Source: Bradyrhizobium zhengyangense (GTDB lineage: Bacteria; Pseudomonadota; Alphaproteobacteria; Rhizobiales; Xanthobacteraceae). From it: a stretch of 64,000 nucleotides of DNA. Below are positions 26,003 through 35,118 of this stretch, one piece after another; within the stretch, counting starts at the first letter, position 1; every line of letters begins with the position of its first letter. The stretch spans positions 1-64,000 of the forward strand of contig NZ_JAKLUA010000012.1 of assembly GCF_022012435.1 (NCBI RefSeq). Reading direction: 5' to 3'. Both the position numbers and the translations under genes were made by a program. The notes under the pieces are model-generated. The model did not search any database. It had not been told where the DNA came from and saw only the letters and a list, made by a program, of their open reading frames with translations.

Positions 26003-26791
26003 TCAGCGGAACAGCGCCGTGGTCGATTGCATCATCTGGTCGGCGGCGCTTATCACCTTGGCGTTCATCTCGTAGGCGCGCTGCGCGGCGATCAGGTCGC
26101 TCATCTCCGAGACGACGTCGACATTGGCCTGCTCGAGGCTGCCTTGCGTGATCTTGCCGTACCCTTCCGAATTCGCGGTGCCGTCCTGCGGCGTGCCTGA
26201 AGATGTCGTCTCAACGAACTGGTTGCTGCCGACCGGCTGCAGGCCCGCCTTGTTGATGAAACGGGTCACGCCGATCTGGCCGAGATTGGTGTTGGTCGAC
26301 GAGCCCGGCAGCGTCACGGTCACCTGGCCCTGCTCGTTAACGGTGATGCCCGATGCGTTGTTCGGGATCGTGATGGTCGGCTGCACAGGGTTGCCGCCCG
26401 CAGTGACGATGCGGCCCTGATTGTCCATCTGGAACGTGCCGTCGCGGGTGTACTGGAAGGTGCCGTCGGGCATCAGGATCTTGAAGAACCCTTCGCCCGA
26501 GATGGCGAGATCGAGGTCGTTGCCGGTCTGCGACAGCGTGCCTTGCGTCATGCTGCGCGGCGTGCCGACGGTCTTGACGCCGCCGCCGATGTCGACACCC
26601 ACGGGCAGGATGGTGCCCTGATCCGAGGCCTGGGCGCCGACGCGGCGCACGTGCTCGTAAATCAGGTCCTCGAACGCCGCGGTCTGCTTCTTGAAGCCGG
26701 TGGTGCGGAGGTTGGCGATGTTGTTGGAGATCACCTGAACGTTCAGTTCCTGTGCCGCCATTCCGGTCGCTGCGGTGTGAAGCGCCTGCAT
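26003..26791 (-). CDS. flgG: Flagellar distal rod protein FlgG
   Basis: A 262-aa axial protein forming the distal rod. It starts MQALHTAATGMAAQELNVQVISNNIANLRTTGFKK, the FlgG N-terminal helix and linker; the core has FQYTRDGTFQMDNQGRIVTAGG; it ends with NVDVVSEMSDLIAAQRAYEMNAKVISAADQMMQ, the rod/hook C-terminal motif. The length is the normal 262. Follows flgF by 16 bases and is followed at once by flgA. Confidence 0.98.
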   Translation of the reverse strand: MQALHTAATGMAAQELNVQVISNNIANLRTTGFKKQTAAFEDLIYEHVRRVGAQASDQGTILPVGVDIGGGVKTVGTPRSMTQGTLSQTGNDLDLAISGEGFFKILMPDGTFQYTRDGTFQMDNQGRIVTAGGNPVQPTITIPNNASGITVNEQGQVTVTLPGSSTNTNLGQIGVTRFINKAGLQPVGSNQFVETTSSGTPQDGTANSEGYGKITQGSLEQANVDVVSEMSDLIAAQRAYEMNAKVISAADQMMQSTTALFR

Positions 26792-26807
26792 GTCAGTTCT
26801 CCCTCAA

Positions 26808-27569
26808 TCAGGCCGGAACGTCGGCGAGCTTTTCGATCGCCGATTTGTGGAGGTCGCTCTGCTGCTGGAGCAGGTTGGCGATGGCGGTGTAGCTGCGCAT
26901 CACCTCGACCATGCGGCCCATCTCGCCGACCGAATTCACGTTCGACTTCTCGATGTAGCCCTGCTGCAGGGTGGACTTGGTGTCGGGCTGCTGGGCGGCG
27001 GAGCCGGTGTCGTAGAGATTGGCGCCGAGCTTGATCAGCTTGGCCGGATCGTCGAACGTCACCATCTTGATCTTGCCGCGGATCGTGTCGATCTTGGCCG
27101 TGCCTTCCAGCACCGTCACGGTGCCGTCGGGGGCGACGTTGATGTCGTGGTCGGTCGGCTGGAACACGATCGGGCCGGCAGTGCCGAGTACGAGGTTGCC
27201 GTCCGAGGTCATGAGCTGGCCGGTGCTGCTGAGCGCGAATTTGCCGTCGCGGGTGTAACGCTCGGCGCCATTGGCCTGCACGGCGAAGAAGGCGTTGCCG
27301 CTGATCGCCATGTCGAGCGGGTTGTTGGTCGCCTCCATCGGGCCCTGGCCGACGTCGCGGTAGGTGCCGCGGTCCTGCACATAGGAGACCCGGCGGTCGG
27401 AGCCGACGAAATTGTCCTCATGCGCGTTCGAGCGGAGATACTCCTCGAACAGCGAATGGTCGGCCTTGAAGCCGTTGGTGTTGACGTTGGCGACGTTGTT
27501 GGCGATGACATCCATCTGCCGTTCCAACGTCATCTGCCGTGACAAGCCGATCAGAAGCGCATTCTGCAT
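26808..27569 (-). CDS. flgF: Flagellar proximal rod protein FlgF
   Basis: A 253-aa rod protein. Start ATG 27569 (MQNALLIGLSRQMTLERQMDVIANNVANVNTNGFKAD) with AGGGGAG upstream. The core has YTRDGKFALSSTGQLMTSDGN, and the C terminus SNVNSVGEMGRMVEVMRSYTAIANLLQQQ is typical of rod proteins. First gene of the flgFGAH operon, divergent from fliL across a 386-base control region. Confidence 0.96.
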   Translation of the reverse strand: MQNALLIGLSRQMTLERQMDVIANNVANVNTNGFKADHSLFEEYLRSNAHEDNFVGSDRRVSYVQDRGTYRDVGQGPMEATNNPLDMAISGNAFFAVQANGAERYTRDGKFALSSTGQLMTSDGNLVLGTAGPIVFQPTDHDINVAPDGTVTVLEGTAKIDTIRGKIKMVTFDDPAKLIKLGANLYDTGSAAQQPDTKSTLQQGYIEKSNVNSVGEMGRMVEVMRSYTAIANLLQQQSDLHKSAIEKLADVPA

Positions 27570-27760
27570 CGGTCGATCTCCCCTTGCGTGAGCTCGGCCA
27601 TCTCGCTCTCCCAAGCGCCTTGGCCGATCCCGTGAACGAGGCCGTCCGGTTCTCCCAAACCATCCGGTCTCGCCCTTCTCTCAGCGAAAGCCGTGCCAAC
27701 TCGAAAACATGCATGATTACAGTTGGTTGGCTATTTTTCGGCAGAGAAAGCAGGGGGCAG

Positions 27761-27840
27761 AAAGGTTCTGTTAGCCATGTTTGCCCGGCAGATTTTTCCT
27801 AGCGGAAGCCCGATCGAAAGGTTCCGTTAACCATTATTAC
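27761..27840. promoter_or_regulatory. Divergent flgF/fliL control region
   Basis: AAAGGTTCTGTTAGCCAT (27761-27778) and AAAGGTTCCGTTAACCAT (27817-27834) are 18-base direct repeats with two differences, 56 bases apart. Between them lies GGCAGATTTTTCC (27787-27799), like elements in other flagellar intergenic regions here. GTTAACCAT carries a TTAA CtrA half-site. The rest of 27570-27955 shows no gene. Confidence 0.5.
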
Positions 27841-27955
27841 CGTAGCGTTTGCGTGTGAGAGGAGCGCTTTGCGCTGGGGCATTTGTATCGCGTCACTGTC
27901 TGCCAGGAGGCCTCGCCCTTTCGACCCTTTATGAGATGAGCGAGCCCGGACGGTC

Positions 27956-28456
27956 ATGGCAGAGAATGAAGCGGAAGGCGGCGCAGCCGCCGAAGGCGCG
28001 GAAGCCGCTGCCCCCAAGAGCAAGTTCAAGCTGATCCTGATCGTCGTCGGCGTGCTGGTCGTGCTCGGCGGCGGTGCCGCCACCTGGTTTCTGTTCTTCC
28101 GTCATGGCGATGACGAGCATCATGCCGAAGTCGCGCCCCCGCCCAAGCCGCCGGCCTTCGTCGAAGTGCCCGACATGATGGTCAACCTCGCCGGCGCGCC
28201 CGGCGAGCGTGTGCAATATCTCAAGCTCAAGATCGTGCTCGAGCTGAAGGAAGAGAAGCAGATCGAGGCGATCAAGCCGTCGATGCCGCGGGTCACCGAC
28301 ATCTTCCAGACCTATGTGCGCGAGCTTCGCTCCTCCGACCTCAACGGCTCCGCCGGCATCTTCCGTCTCAAGGAAGAGCTGACCAAGCGCGTCAACGCCG
28401 CGGTCGCGCCGATCCAGGTCAGCGCGGTGCTGTTCAAGGAAGTCGTGCTCCAGTGA
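27956..28456 (+). CDS. fliL: FliL, flagellar stator-associated protein
   Basis: A 166-aa inner-membrane protein. Cytoplasmic N-terminal 20 residues (Glu/Ala-rich), one membrane segment (about 24-46, LILIVVGVLVVLGGGAATWFLFF), a His/Asp-rich linker, then the periplasmic stomatin-like domain with FVEVPDMMVNLAG and YLKLKIVLELKEEKQIEAIKPSMPRVTDIFQTYVREL. FliL rings the stator units and supports torque. First gene of the fliL-fliM-DUF6468-motE-TPR run. Confidence 0.95.
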   Translation: MAENEAEGGAAAEGAEAAAPKSKFKLILIVVGVLVVLGGGAATWFLFFRHGDDEHHAEVAPPPKPPAFVEVPDMMVNLAGAPGERVQYLKLKIVLELKEEKQIEAIKPSMPRVTDIFQTYVRELRSSDLNGSAGIFRLKEELTKRVNAAVAPIQVSAVLFKEVVLQ

Positions 28457-28486
28457 GGATGCAGCGGAAGGGTACGGGCTAGCGTC

Positions 28487-29689
28487 ATGGCCGGCAACGA
28501 GCAGATGGACCAGGATGCGATTGCCGCCCAATGGGAGGCATCGCTCGATTCCGAGGATCCCGCGGAGGCCGCGAAGGCTGCTGCCGAAAACGAACTCTCG
28601 GAGACCATGGCCCTGCAATGGGCGGCCATGGTCGAGGACGGCAGCCGCGATCTCGGCAACGGCAAGAATTCCGGCGAGCGGGTGCTGTCGCAGGAGGAGA
28701 TCGACAATCTCCTCGGCTTCACCGTCGGCGACGTCACGCTCGACGATCACAGCGGCATTCGCGCGATCATCGATTCGGCGATGGTCTCCTACGAGCGTCT
28801 GCCGATGCTCGAAATCGTCTTCGACCGCCTGGTGCGGCTGTTGACGACCTCCTTGCGCAATTTCACCTCCGACAACGTCGAAGTCTCGCTCGACCGCATC
28901 ACCTCGGTGCGCTTCGGCGACTACATGAACTCGATCCCGCTGCCTGCCGTGCTCTCGGTATTCAAGGCCGAGGAGTGGGAAAACTTCGGCATGGCGACGG
29001 TGGATTCCAACCTGATCTACTCGATGATCGACGTGCTGCTCGGTGGCCGCCGCGGCTCCAGCCAGCTGCGTATCGAGGGCCGGCCCTACACCACGATCGA
29101 GACCGAGCTGGTCAAGCGCCTGGTCGAGGTGGTGCTGGCCGATGCCGAGCAGGCGTTCCGGCCGCTGTCGCCGGTGACCTTCACGATCGACCGGCTCGAG
29201 ACCAATCCGCGCTTCGCCGCGATCAGCCGTCCCGCCAACGCCGCGATCCTGGTGCGCCTGCGCATCGACATGGAAGACCGCGGCGGCAATATCGAGCTCT
29301 TGCTTCCCTACGCGACCATCGAGCCGATCCGGCCCGTTCTGCTGCAGATGTTCATGGGCGAAAAGTTCGGCCGTGATCCGATCTGGGAAGGCCATTTCGC
29401 CACCGAGATCGTCCAGGCCGAGATTTCCGTCGATGCCGTGCTCTACGAGGCCGACATTCCGCTCAAGCAGCTGATGCGGCTCAAGGTCGGCGACACGCTG
29501 CCGCTGGACATGCGCGCGGATGCCAACGTCACCGTGCGCTGCGGCGACGTCACGATCAGCGAAGGGCGGATGGGCCGGGTCGGCGACCGCGTCGCGATCC
29601 GCGTCACGAAACCCTTGCGCAAGCCAAATACGACACTTGCGATGTTCGAGAAGGTGGACGAACAGAATAAGCTGATGGAGGCCCCATGA
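28487..29689 (+). CDS. fliM: Flagellar motor switch protein FliM
   Basis: A 400-aa C-ring protein that binds phosphorylated CheY and sets rotation. Residues 60-75 have RVLSQEEIDNLLGF; the middle domain (about 90-290) includes SVRFGDYMNSIPLPAVLSVFKAEEW and SMIDVLLGG; the C-terminal SpoA domain (about 310-385) has ADIPLKQLMRLKVGDTLPLD and RMGRVGDRVAIRV. The N-terminal 60 residues are longer than in enteric FliM. The stop overlaps the next start (ATGA). Confidence 0.97.
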   Translation: MAGNEQMDQDAIAAQWEASLDSEDPAEAAKAAAENELSETMALQWAAMVEDGSRDLGNGKNSGERVLSQEEIDNLLGFTVGDVTLDDHSGIRAIIDSAMVSYERLPMLEIVFDRLVRLLTTSLRNFTSDNVEVSLDRITSVRFGDYMNSIPLPAVLSVFKAEEWENFGMATVDSNLIYSMIDVLLGGRRGSSQLRIEGRPYTTIETELVKRLVEVVLADAEQAFRPLSPVTFTIDRLETNPRFAAISRPANAAILVRLRIDMEDRGGNIELLLPYATIEPIRPVLLQMFMGEKFGRDPIWEGHFATEIVQAEISVDAVLYEADIPLKQLMRLKVGDTLPLDMRADANVTVRCGDVTISEGRMGRVGDRVAIRVTKPLRKPNTTLAMFEKVDEQNKLMEAP

Positions 29690-30147
29690 ACCACTCCCTA
29701 GGAATGGCGATCGAGACGCTGGTGGCCATCCTGCTGATGCTCACGATCGGCTATTGCATCCTGCTCAACAAGCGGCTGACCCGGCTGAAGGCGGACGAGC
29801 ATTCGCTGAAGGCGGTGATCGGCGAGCTGATCACCGCGACCGAGATCGCCGAACGCGCGATCGGCGGGCTGAAGCTCGCTGTGCGCGACGTCAACGAGAA
29901 TCTCGGCAGCCAGCTCGCGGCCGCGACGCAGATGTCCGACCAGCTCTACAAGCAGCTCGGCGAAGCCGACAACGTGGTGCGCCGCCTCTCAAAGATCGCC
30001 ATCGCGGCCCGCCCCGTGACAAATCCGGACGCTGCCGCAGCGCCCGTCGCCAAGCCGTCGCCCGCGAAGGCGGTGGCCGCCGCCGCCGAAGCCTTCTCGG
30101 AGCGCCGCAGATCCAACGGTCTTGGGTCCAACGGTATCGCCGCATAA
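29686..30147 (+). CDS. DUF6468 membrane protein in flagellar operon
   Basis: A 153-aa protein with one N-terminal membrane segment (about 5-26, IETLVAILLMLTIGYCILLN), then a cytoplasmic helical stretch with RLTRLKADEHSLKAVIGELITATEIAERAIGGLK, the DUF6468 pattern, and an Ala/Pro/Lys-rich tail. Such proteins are found between fliM and motE-like genes in alphaproteobacteria; the function is not known. Coupled to fliM by an ATGA overlap, so it probably serves the motor. Confidence 0.85.
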   Translation: MNHSLGMAIETLVAILLMLTIGYCILLNKRLTRLKADEHSLKAVIGELITATEIAERAIGGLKLAVRDVNENLGSQLAAATQMSDQLYKQLGEADNVVRRLSKIAIAARPVTNPDAAAAPVAKPSPAKAVAAAAEAFSERRRSNGLGSNGIAA

Positions 30148-30156
30148 AGTCAGGGT

Positions 30157-30918
30157 ATGAAGTCCTTTCGTAACATCCGCGTCATTCCGGTCGTGCTGGT
30201 TGCGGTCGCAGGTCTCGCCACGCTGAAGGTGGCGGGGCTCGTGATCAATGGCGGCTATGTGTTCGACTACCAGCCGAACTCCTTGAAGAAGTCCTGGGCG
30301 CAGGAGAATCTGAACTTCCCGACCGGGCGAGAGGACCCTGACATCACCGGCTCGACGCATGGCGAGCCGAAGGAAGCGCCGAAGCCGGCCGCACCCGAGA
30401 GCAAGCCCGAGGGCACTCCGGTCAAGATGGACGAAGCCCAGCCGCAGGTCTCGGCCTCGGAGCGTGCGATCCTGGAACGGCTGCAATCGCGTCGCCAGGA
30501 GATCGAGGCACGCCAACGCGAGATCGACATCCGCGAGAGCCTGTTGAAGTCGGCGGAAAAGCGCATCGAAGGCAAGGTCGAGGAAATGAAGGCGGTGGAG
30601 TCCCGCATCAGTGCGACCCAGGCCGAGCAGAAGGCCGCCGAGGCCCAGCGCTTGAAGGGCCTTGTGACCATGTATGAGGGCATGAAGCCCAAGGACGCCG
30701 CACGGGTATTCGACCGGCTCGAGATGAGCGTGCTGATCGAGATCGCCTCGGCGATCGCCCCCCGCAAGATGTCCGACATCCTGGGACTGATGTCGTCGGA
30801 AGCCGCCGAGCGGCTGACCGTCGAGATGGCGCGCCGTGCCAATGGGGGCGGGGATCAGGCTGCTTCCGTCGGGGATCTCCCGAAGATCGACGGCAAGCCG
30901 ACGCAAAAGCCGAATTGA
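30157..30918 (+). CDS. MotE-like flagellar motor protein (MgtE N-domain)
   Basis: A 253-aa protein with an N-terminal signal anchor (about 7-26), a Pro/Glu/Lys-rich linker (60-95), a coiled coil (about 98-165, ILERLQSRRQEIEARQREIDIRESLLKSAEKRIEGK) and an MgtE intracellular-type unit (about 168-230, LVTMYEGMKPKDAARVFDRLEMSVLIEIASAIAPRKMSDIL). In rhizobia MotE is a periplasmic chaperone-like partner of MotC. It follows DUF6468 by nine bases. Confidence 0.88.
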   Translation: MKSFRNIRVIPVVLVAVAGLATLKVAGLVINGGYVFDYQPNSLKKSWAQENLNFPTGREDPDITGSTHGEPKEAPKPAAPESKPEGTPVKMDEAQPQVSASERAILERLQSRRQEIEARQREIDIRESLLKSAEKRIEGKVEEMKAVESRISATQAEQKAAEAQRLKGLVTMYEGMKPKDAARVFDRLEMSVLIEIASAIAPRKMSDILGLMSSEAAERLTVEMARRANGGGDQAASVGDLPKIDGKPTQKPN

Positions 30919-31012
30919 GGGCTCATACTTAAGAAGTCCTTAATTGGCAAAACTTACATTCGAAGGCATGGGCCGGCACCAGTGCCGGCGTGGATCCGTC
31001 GAACCGGAAGAA

Positions 31013-34000
31013 ATGCCGCCAATGGCGCGAGAGGCTGCCGCTGGATTTGTGTCGCGAGCCCGCGCCTCGGCGCTGGGGCTGTCGCGCCATGTCCGCAAGG
31101 CGGTCTTGCTGGCCGCCTGCACGCTGGTCGGCCTTAATTCTTTTGCCCGCGCCGCCGATCCGATCCGGGGTGAGGCGACTTTCTCAGCGGGCGGCGGCTT
31201 TGCCCGTCTTGTGATCAAGCTCGGCGAGGACGTTCCCTCCGAGGTGACGACCGCCGGCTCCATTCTCATCATCCGCTTCGATCGCCCGGTCGACGTTCCC
31301 GTCGATCGCGTGCCGGAGGGCGCGCCCGACTATGTCAACTCCGCGCGTCGCGATCCCGATGGCAACGCGATCAGACTGTCGCTGGCGCGGCGCGTCACCG
31401 TCAACACCATGAACGCCGGCGAGCGCACCTTCATCGACCTGCTGCCGGAAGGCTGGAAGGGCCCGCCACCGAGCCTGCCGATGGACGTGGTGAAGGAACT
31501 TGCCGAGCGCGCGCGTGTCGCCGAGCGCGCACTGCGCGCCCAGCGCGCCGCGGCCGAAAGCAAGAAGCGTCCGCCGATCCGCGTGCGCGCCTCGGTGCAG
31601 CCGACCTTCGTGCGCTTCGTGTTCGAGATGCCCGACGGCGTCGGCGTCTCCTCCGTGCTCAACGAGCAGAAGCTCACGCTCGCCTTTAACGCCAACCTCA
31701 ACTTCGATCTCGCTGATGCTGTCGTCGCTGCGCCGCCGAACGTCGCTTCGATCAAGCAGAAGGCTGACATCGATACGACCAGCGTCGAGATCGCGCTGAT
31801 CGGCGATTCCGACGTGCATTCCTTCCGTGACGACAAGAATTATGTCGTCGACATCGCCTTCCAGCCCGACAAGGGCAAGACCGCGGCGACGCCGGAGGCC
31901 GCGATCGCGAAGGCTGAAGCTGGCGGTCACGGACCGGCGCCGGCGGCTGAAAAGCCGGCGGCCGCGAAGCCGAAGGAGGCTCACAGCGAGATCAAGCCGC
32001 CGACCTCGGAGGCGATCGCGCGCGAAGCCAAGATCGAGGTGAAGCCCGAAGCAAAGACGGAAGCGCCCGCCGCGATGCCGGCTGCCGAAGCCCCGAAACC
32101 GGCTCCCGCGGTAAACTCGACCGAAGCCCCGCACGTCACGGACGCGCCCAAGAACGCGCCGCCCGCGATGGAGGCCGCTGCACCTGCTGCTCCCGCCAAG
32201 CCCGCGGTGACCGAAACGCCCAAGGAGGTCGTGAAGGAATCAGCGAAGGAGCCGGTCAAGGAAGAGCCCAAGGAGACGGTCAAGGAAGCGGCGAAGGACG
32301 CGCCCAAACCGGCACCGGTCGAGGCGCAAGCCGCTCCGTCGCCCCCTGTTGCCAGCGTCGATGCGCGGCGCGACAGCGATGGCTTGCGCGTGACGTTCCC
32401 GCTTTCCGTTGCAACGCCGGCCGCAGCGTTCCGCCGCGGCGACACGGTGTGGCTGGTGTTCGACTCGCCAAAGCCTATCGATGTCGAAGCGATCCGCGCC
32501 CGGGGTGGTGCGATGATCGGCGAGGTCAGCCGCATGCCGCTCGAGAAGGGGCAGGCGGTGCGGATCCGTCTCACCCGTCCGCTGGTCTATTCGCTGACCA
32601 GCGAGGAGGTCGGCAAGGAGACCAACTGGCTGCTGACGCTTGCCGACAAGATCCAGGCGACGCCGCTGCCGCTGATGATGTCCCGCAACATCACCGATCC
32701 CGCGCTCGCCAACATTGCCATCCCCTTTGCCAATCCGGGCCAGCTGCACAAGCTTACTGATCCCGATGCCGGCGACATGCTCTATGTCGTCACCGCGCAG
32801 CGGCCGGTCCGCGGCTTCATCAAGCGACAGGATCTCGTCGATCTCTCGCTGCTGGAATCCGCACACGGCATCGCGATGCGGCCGAACTCCGACGATGTCG
32901 GCGTCGAGGTCGGACAGGACAAGGTCATTCTCGGAAAGAAGGGCGGCCTGACGCTGTCGCCGGTCGACGTCTCCGCGGAGCGCGCACCGACTGCGGTGCG
33001 GCCGGTCTTCAGTCCCGAGAGCTGGCGCAAGGGCCAATCCGAAGATTTCTGGACGCGCCAGAGCGATCTGATCACGGCGATCTCGGCCGTCGAGCCGGCG
33101 CAGCGCTCGCTGCCGCGGCTCGATCTCGCCCAGTTCTACATGTCGCGCGCGATGTATTACGAAGCCAAGTCCGTGACCGAAGTGATGCTGTGCGATCCGC
33201 TCAACAAGGAGGAGAGCAGCGCGCTGATCATCCACGCGATCGCGAGCATCCTGATCGGGCGCACGACCCAGGGCCTGAAGGATCTCGCCAACCCCGTGAT
33301 CGGCAACAGCCACGATTCACAGCTCTGGAAGGCGCTCGCTTATGCGCGCCAGGGCAAATGGGCGGATGCCCGCGAAAGATTCAAGAACGTCGAATTCGCC
33401 ATCGCCTCGCTGCCACTCGACATCCAGCGCATCGTGACGATGGATGCGATGCGCGCCTCGCTCGAGGTCAAGGACTATGCCGGCGCCTCCAAGCGTCGCG
33501 GCGAGATCGAAGTGGTCGGCGTGCCGCCCGAGGCGGCGCCGGACTTTGCGGTGCTGCGCGGCCGGCTCGCCGAAGCGCTCGGACACGACAAGGACGCGCT
33601 CGACGACTACAAATTCGCGGTTGCCTCGGACGACCGCCAGGCCGCCGCCGAAGCCAAGCAGCTTGAGGTCGCGTTGCGTCAGAAGCGCGACGAGATCAGC
33701 AAGGAAGAGGCGCTGAAGGAGCTCGAGACGCTGTCGATGACCTGGCGCGGTGACGCGATCGAGGTCAAGACGCTGCAGATGCTGTCGCAGCTCTATTCCG
33801 AGAACGGGCGCTACCGCGACGCGCTCACCGCTGCGCGCACCGCGACGAAGATGCAGCCGAACTCGGAAGCCTCGCGGCAGGCGCAGGATCTGGCGTCGGA
33901 TCTGTTTACGCAAATCTTCCTGGGGCCCAAGGGCGATGAACTGCCGCCGGTCGAGGCGCTCGGGATGTTCTACGAGTTCCGCGAGCTGACCCCGATCGGC

Positions 34001-34789
34001 CGCCGCGGCGACGAGCTGATCCGCCGTCTTGCCGATCGTCTTGCCTCGATCGATCTGCTCGACCAGGCCGCCGAGCTCCTGCAATATCAGGTCGACCACC
34101 GCCTCGAAGGCGCAGCACGCGCGCAAGTCGCCGCGCGTCTGGCCATGATCTATCTCGCCAACCGCAAGCCCGACATGGCGATCACGGCGCTGCGGGCGAG
34201 CCGCATCAGCGACCTCTCCGGCGAGCTCAGGCAGCAGCGCCTGCTGCTCGAGGCGCGGGCGCAGAGCGACGTCGGCCGCCATGACCTCGCGCTCGACATC
34301 GTTTCCAACGTATCGGGGCGTGAGGTGCTGCGGCTGCGGTCGGACATCTTCTGGGCGGCGCGGCGCTGGCGCGAGTCTGCCGAGCAGATCGAGCTCTATT
34401 ACGGCGATCGCTTCCGCGACTTCAAGCCGCTCAATGCGGTCGAGAAGAGCGACATCATTCGCGCAGCCGTCGGCTATGCGCTCGCCGACGATTCGATCGG
34501 GCTGTCGCGTTTCCGCGAGAAATACGCCCCCCTGATGAGCGAGAGCGCTGACCGGCTCGCCTTCGACATCGCCAGCAAGCCGGCCGGTGCCTCCAGCGCC
34601 GAATTCGCCGAGATCGCCAAACTCGCCGCAAGCGTCGACACGCTCGACGGCTTCCTCCGCGAGATGAAGCAGCGCTTCCCCGACGCCACCGCTCGCGCCC
34701 CGGCCTCGCCGCAGGCCAAGGATGAGACCGAGCACACCGGCTCGCTGCCGACGATCCCCGTCGTGCGGCAGATCAAGATGACGCGGTAG
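31013..34789 (+). CDS. Giant periplasmic TPR protein with AMIN-like domains
   Basis: About 1258 aa, last gene of the fliL operon. The start is uncertain: TTG 30944, ATG 30968, ATG 31013 and ATG 31022 are in frame; GGAAG lies before the last two. A signal peptide (about 22-48, ending ARAA) is followed by an AMIN-like beta domain (52-130), a short coiled coil (140-168), a second beta domain (170-265), a long Ala/Pro/Glu/Lys-rich linker (270-450), a third AMIN-like beta domain (455-545) and a helical TPR-type array (about 680-1200). The layout fits a cell-wall-facing scaffold. I know of no named family; a motor or polar scaffold role is inferred from position. Confidence 0.85.
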   Translation: MPPMAREAAAGFVSRARASALGLSRHVRKAVLLAACTLVGLNSFARAADPIRGEATFSAGGGFARLVIKLGEDVPSEVTTAGSILIIRFDRPVDVPVDRVPEGAPDYVNSARRDPDGNAIRLSLARRVTVNTMNAGERTFIDLLPEGWKGPPPSLPMDVVKELAERARVAERALRAQRAAAESKKRPPIRVRASVQPTFVRFVFEMPDGVGVSSVLNEQKLTLAFNANLNFDLADAVVAAPPNVASIKQKADIDTTSVEIALIGDSDVHSFRDDKNYVVDIAFQPDKGKTAATPEAAIAKAEAGGHGPAPAAEKPAAAKPKEAHSEIKPPTSEAIAREAKIEVKPEAKTEAPAAMPAAEAPKPAPAVNSTEAPHVTDAPKNAPPAMEAAAPAAPAKPAVTETPKEVVKESAKEPVKEEPKETVKEAAKDAPKPAPVEAQAAPSPPVASVDARRDSDGLRVTFPLSVATPAAAFRRGDTVWLVFDSPKPIDVEAIRARGGAMIGEVSRMPLEKGQAVRIRLTRPLVYSLTSEEVGKETNWLLTLADKIQATPLPLMMSRNITDPALANIAIPFANPGQLHKLTDPDAGDMLYVVTAQRPVRGFIKRQDLVDLSLLESAHGIAMRPNSDDVGVEVGQDKVILGKKGGLTLSPVDVSAERAPTAVRPVFSPESWRKGQSEDFWTRQSDLITAISAVEPAQRSLPRLDLAQFYMSRAMYYEAKSVTEVMLCDPLNKEESSALIIHAIASILIGRTTQGLKDLANPVIGNSHDSQLWKALAYARQGKWADARERFKNVEFAIASLPLDIQRIVTMDAMRASLEVKDYAGASKRRGEIEVVGVPPEAAPDFAVLRGRLAEALGHDKDALDDYKFAVASDDRQAAAEAKQLEVALRQKRDEISKEEALKELETLSMTWRGDAIEVKTLQMLSQLYSENGRYRDALTAARTATKMQPNSEASRQAQDLASDLFTQIFLGPKGDELPPVEALGMFYEFRELTPIGRRGDELIRRLADRLASIDLLDQAAELLQYQVDHRLEGAARAQVAARLAMIYLANRKPDMAITALRASRISDLSGELRQQRLLLEARAQSDVGRHDLALDIVSNVSGREVLRLRSDIFWAARRWRESAEQIELYYGDRFRDFKPLNAVEKSDIIRAAVGYALADDSIGLSRFREKYAPLMSESADRLAFDIASKPAGASSAEFAEIAKLAASVDTLDGFLREMKQRFPDATARAPASPQAKDETEHTGSLPTIPVVRQIKMTR

Positions 34790-34869
34790 GAACCCTGCTA
34801 CTTCTAGCCTCTCGACAGGCGCCAGCCGCGGCGGCAACCTGTCCACCTTCATGCCGGGAGAGGGACGAT

Positions 34870-35106
34870 ATGAGCAAGCCTGCCAAGACCGAAGCCGAAC
34901 TCATCGCGATGGCACGGGCCGAGTTGAAGGTCCACTCCGACGGCCCTGACAGCCTCGTCATCTCTGTTGTCCGCGACGGCGACAGCTGGGAGTTCCGGGC
35001 CGATGCCGATCAGGCGACACGGGGCAAGCCAGGCTTCCCCGAAAGCGTCGCCATGCTGGTGCAGATCGGCGATCACCTCAGCAAGCAATATGATGTGAAG
35101 GGGTAG
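34870..35106 (+). CDS. Small unknown protein, 78 aa
   Basis: A soluble alpha/beta protein of 78 residues. ATG 34870 is preceded by GGGAGAGGGACG. The N terminus is helical (TEAELIAMARAELKVH), the middle has strands (SLVISVVRDGDSWEFRAD) and the end is helical. No family is recognised. It ends 12 bases before the convergent fliP. Codon use is like its neighbours, so it is probably a real gene. Confidence 0.75.
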   Translation: MSKPAKTEAELIAMARAELKVHSDGPDSLVISVVRDGDSWEFRADADQATRGKPGFPESVAMLVQIGDHLSKQYDVKG

Positions 35107-35118
35107 GGTGGCGGGTCG

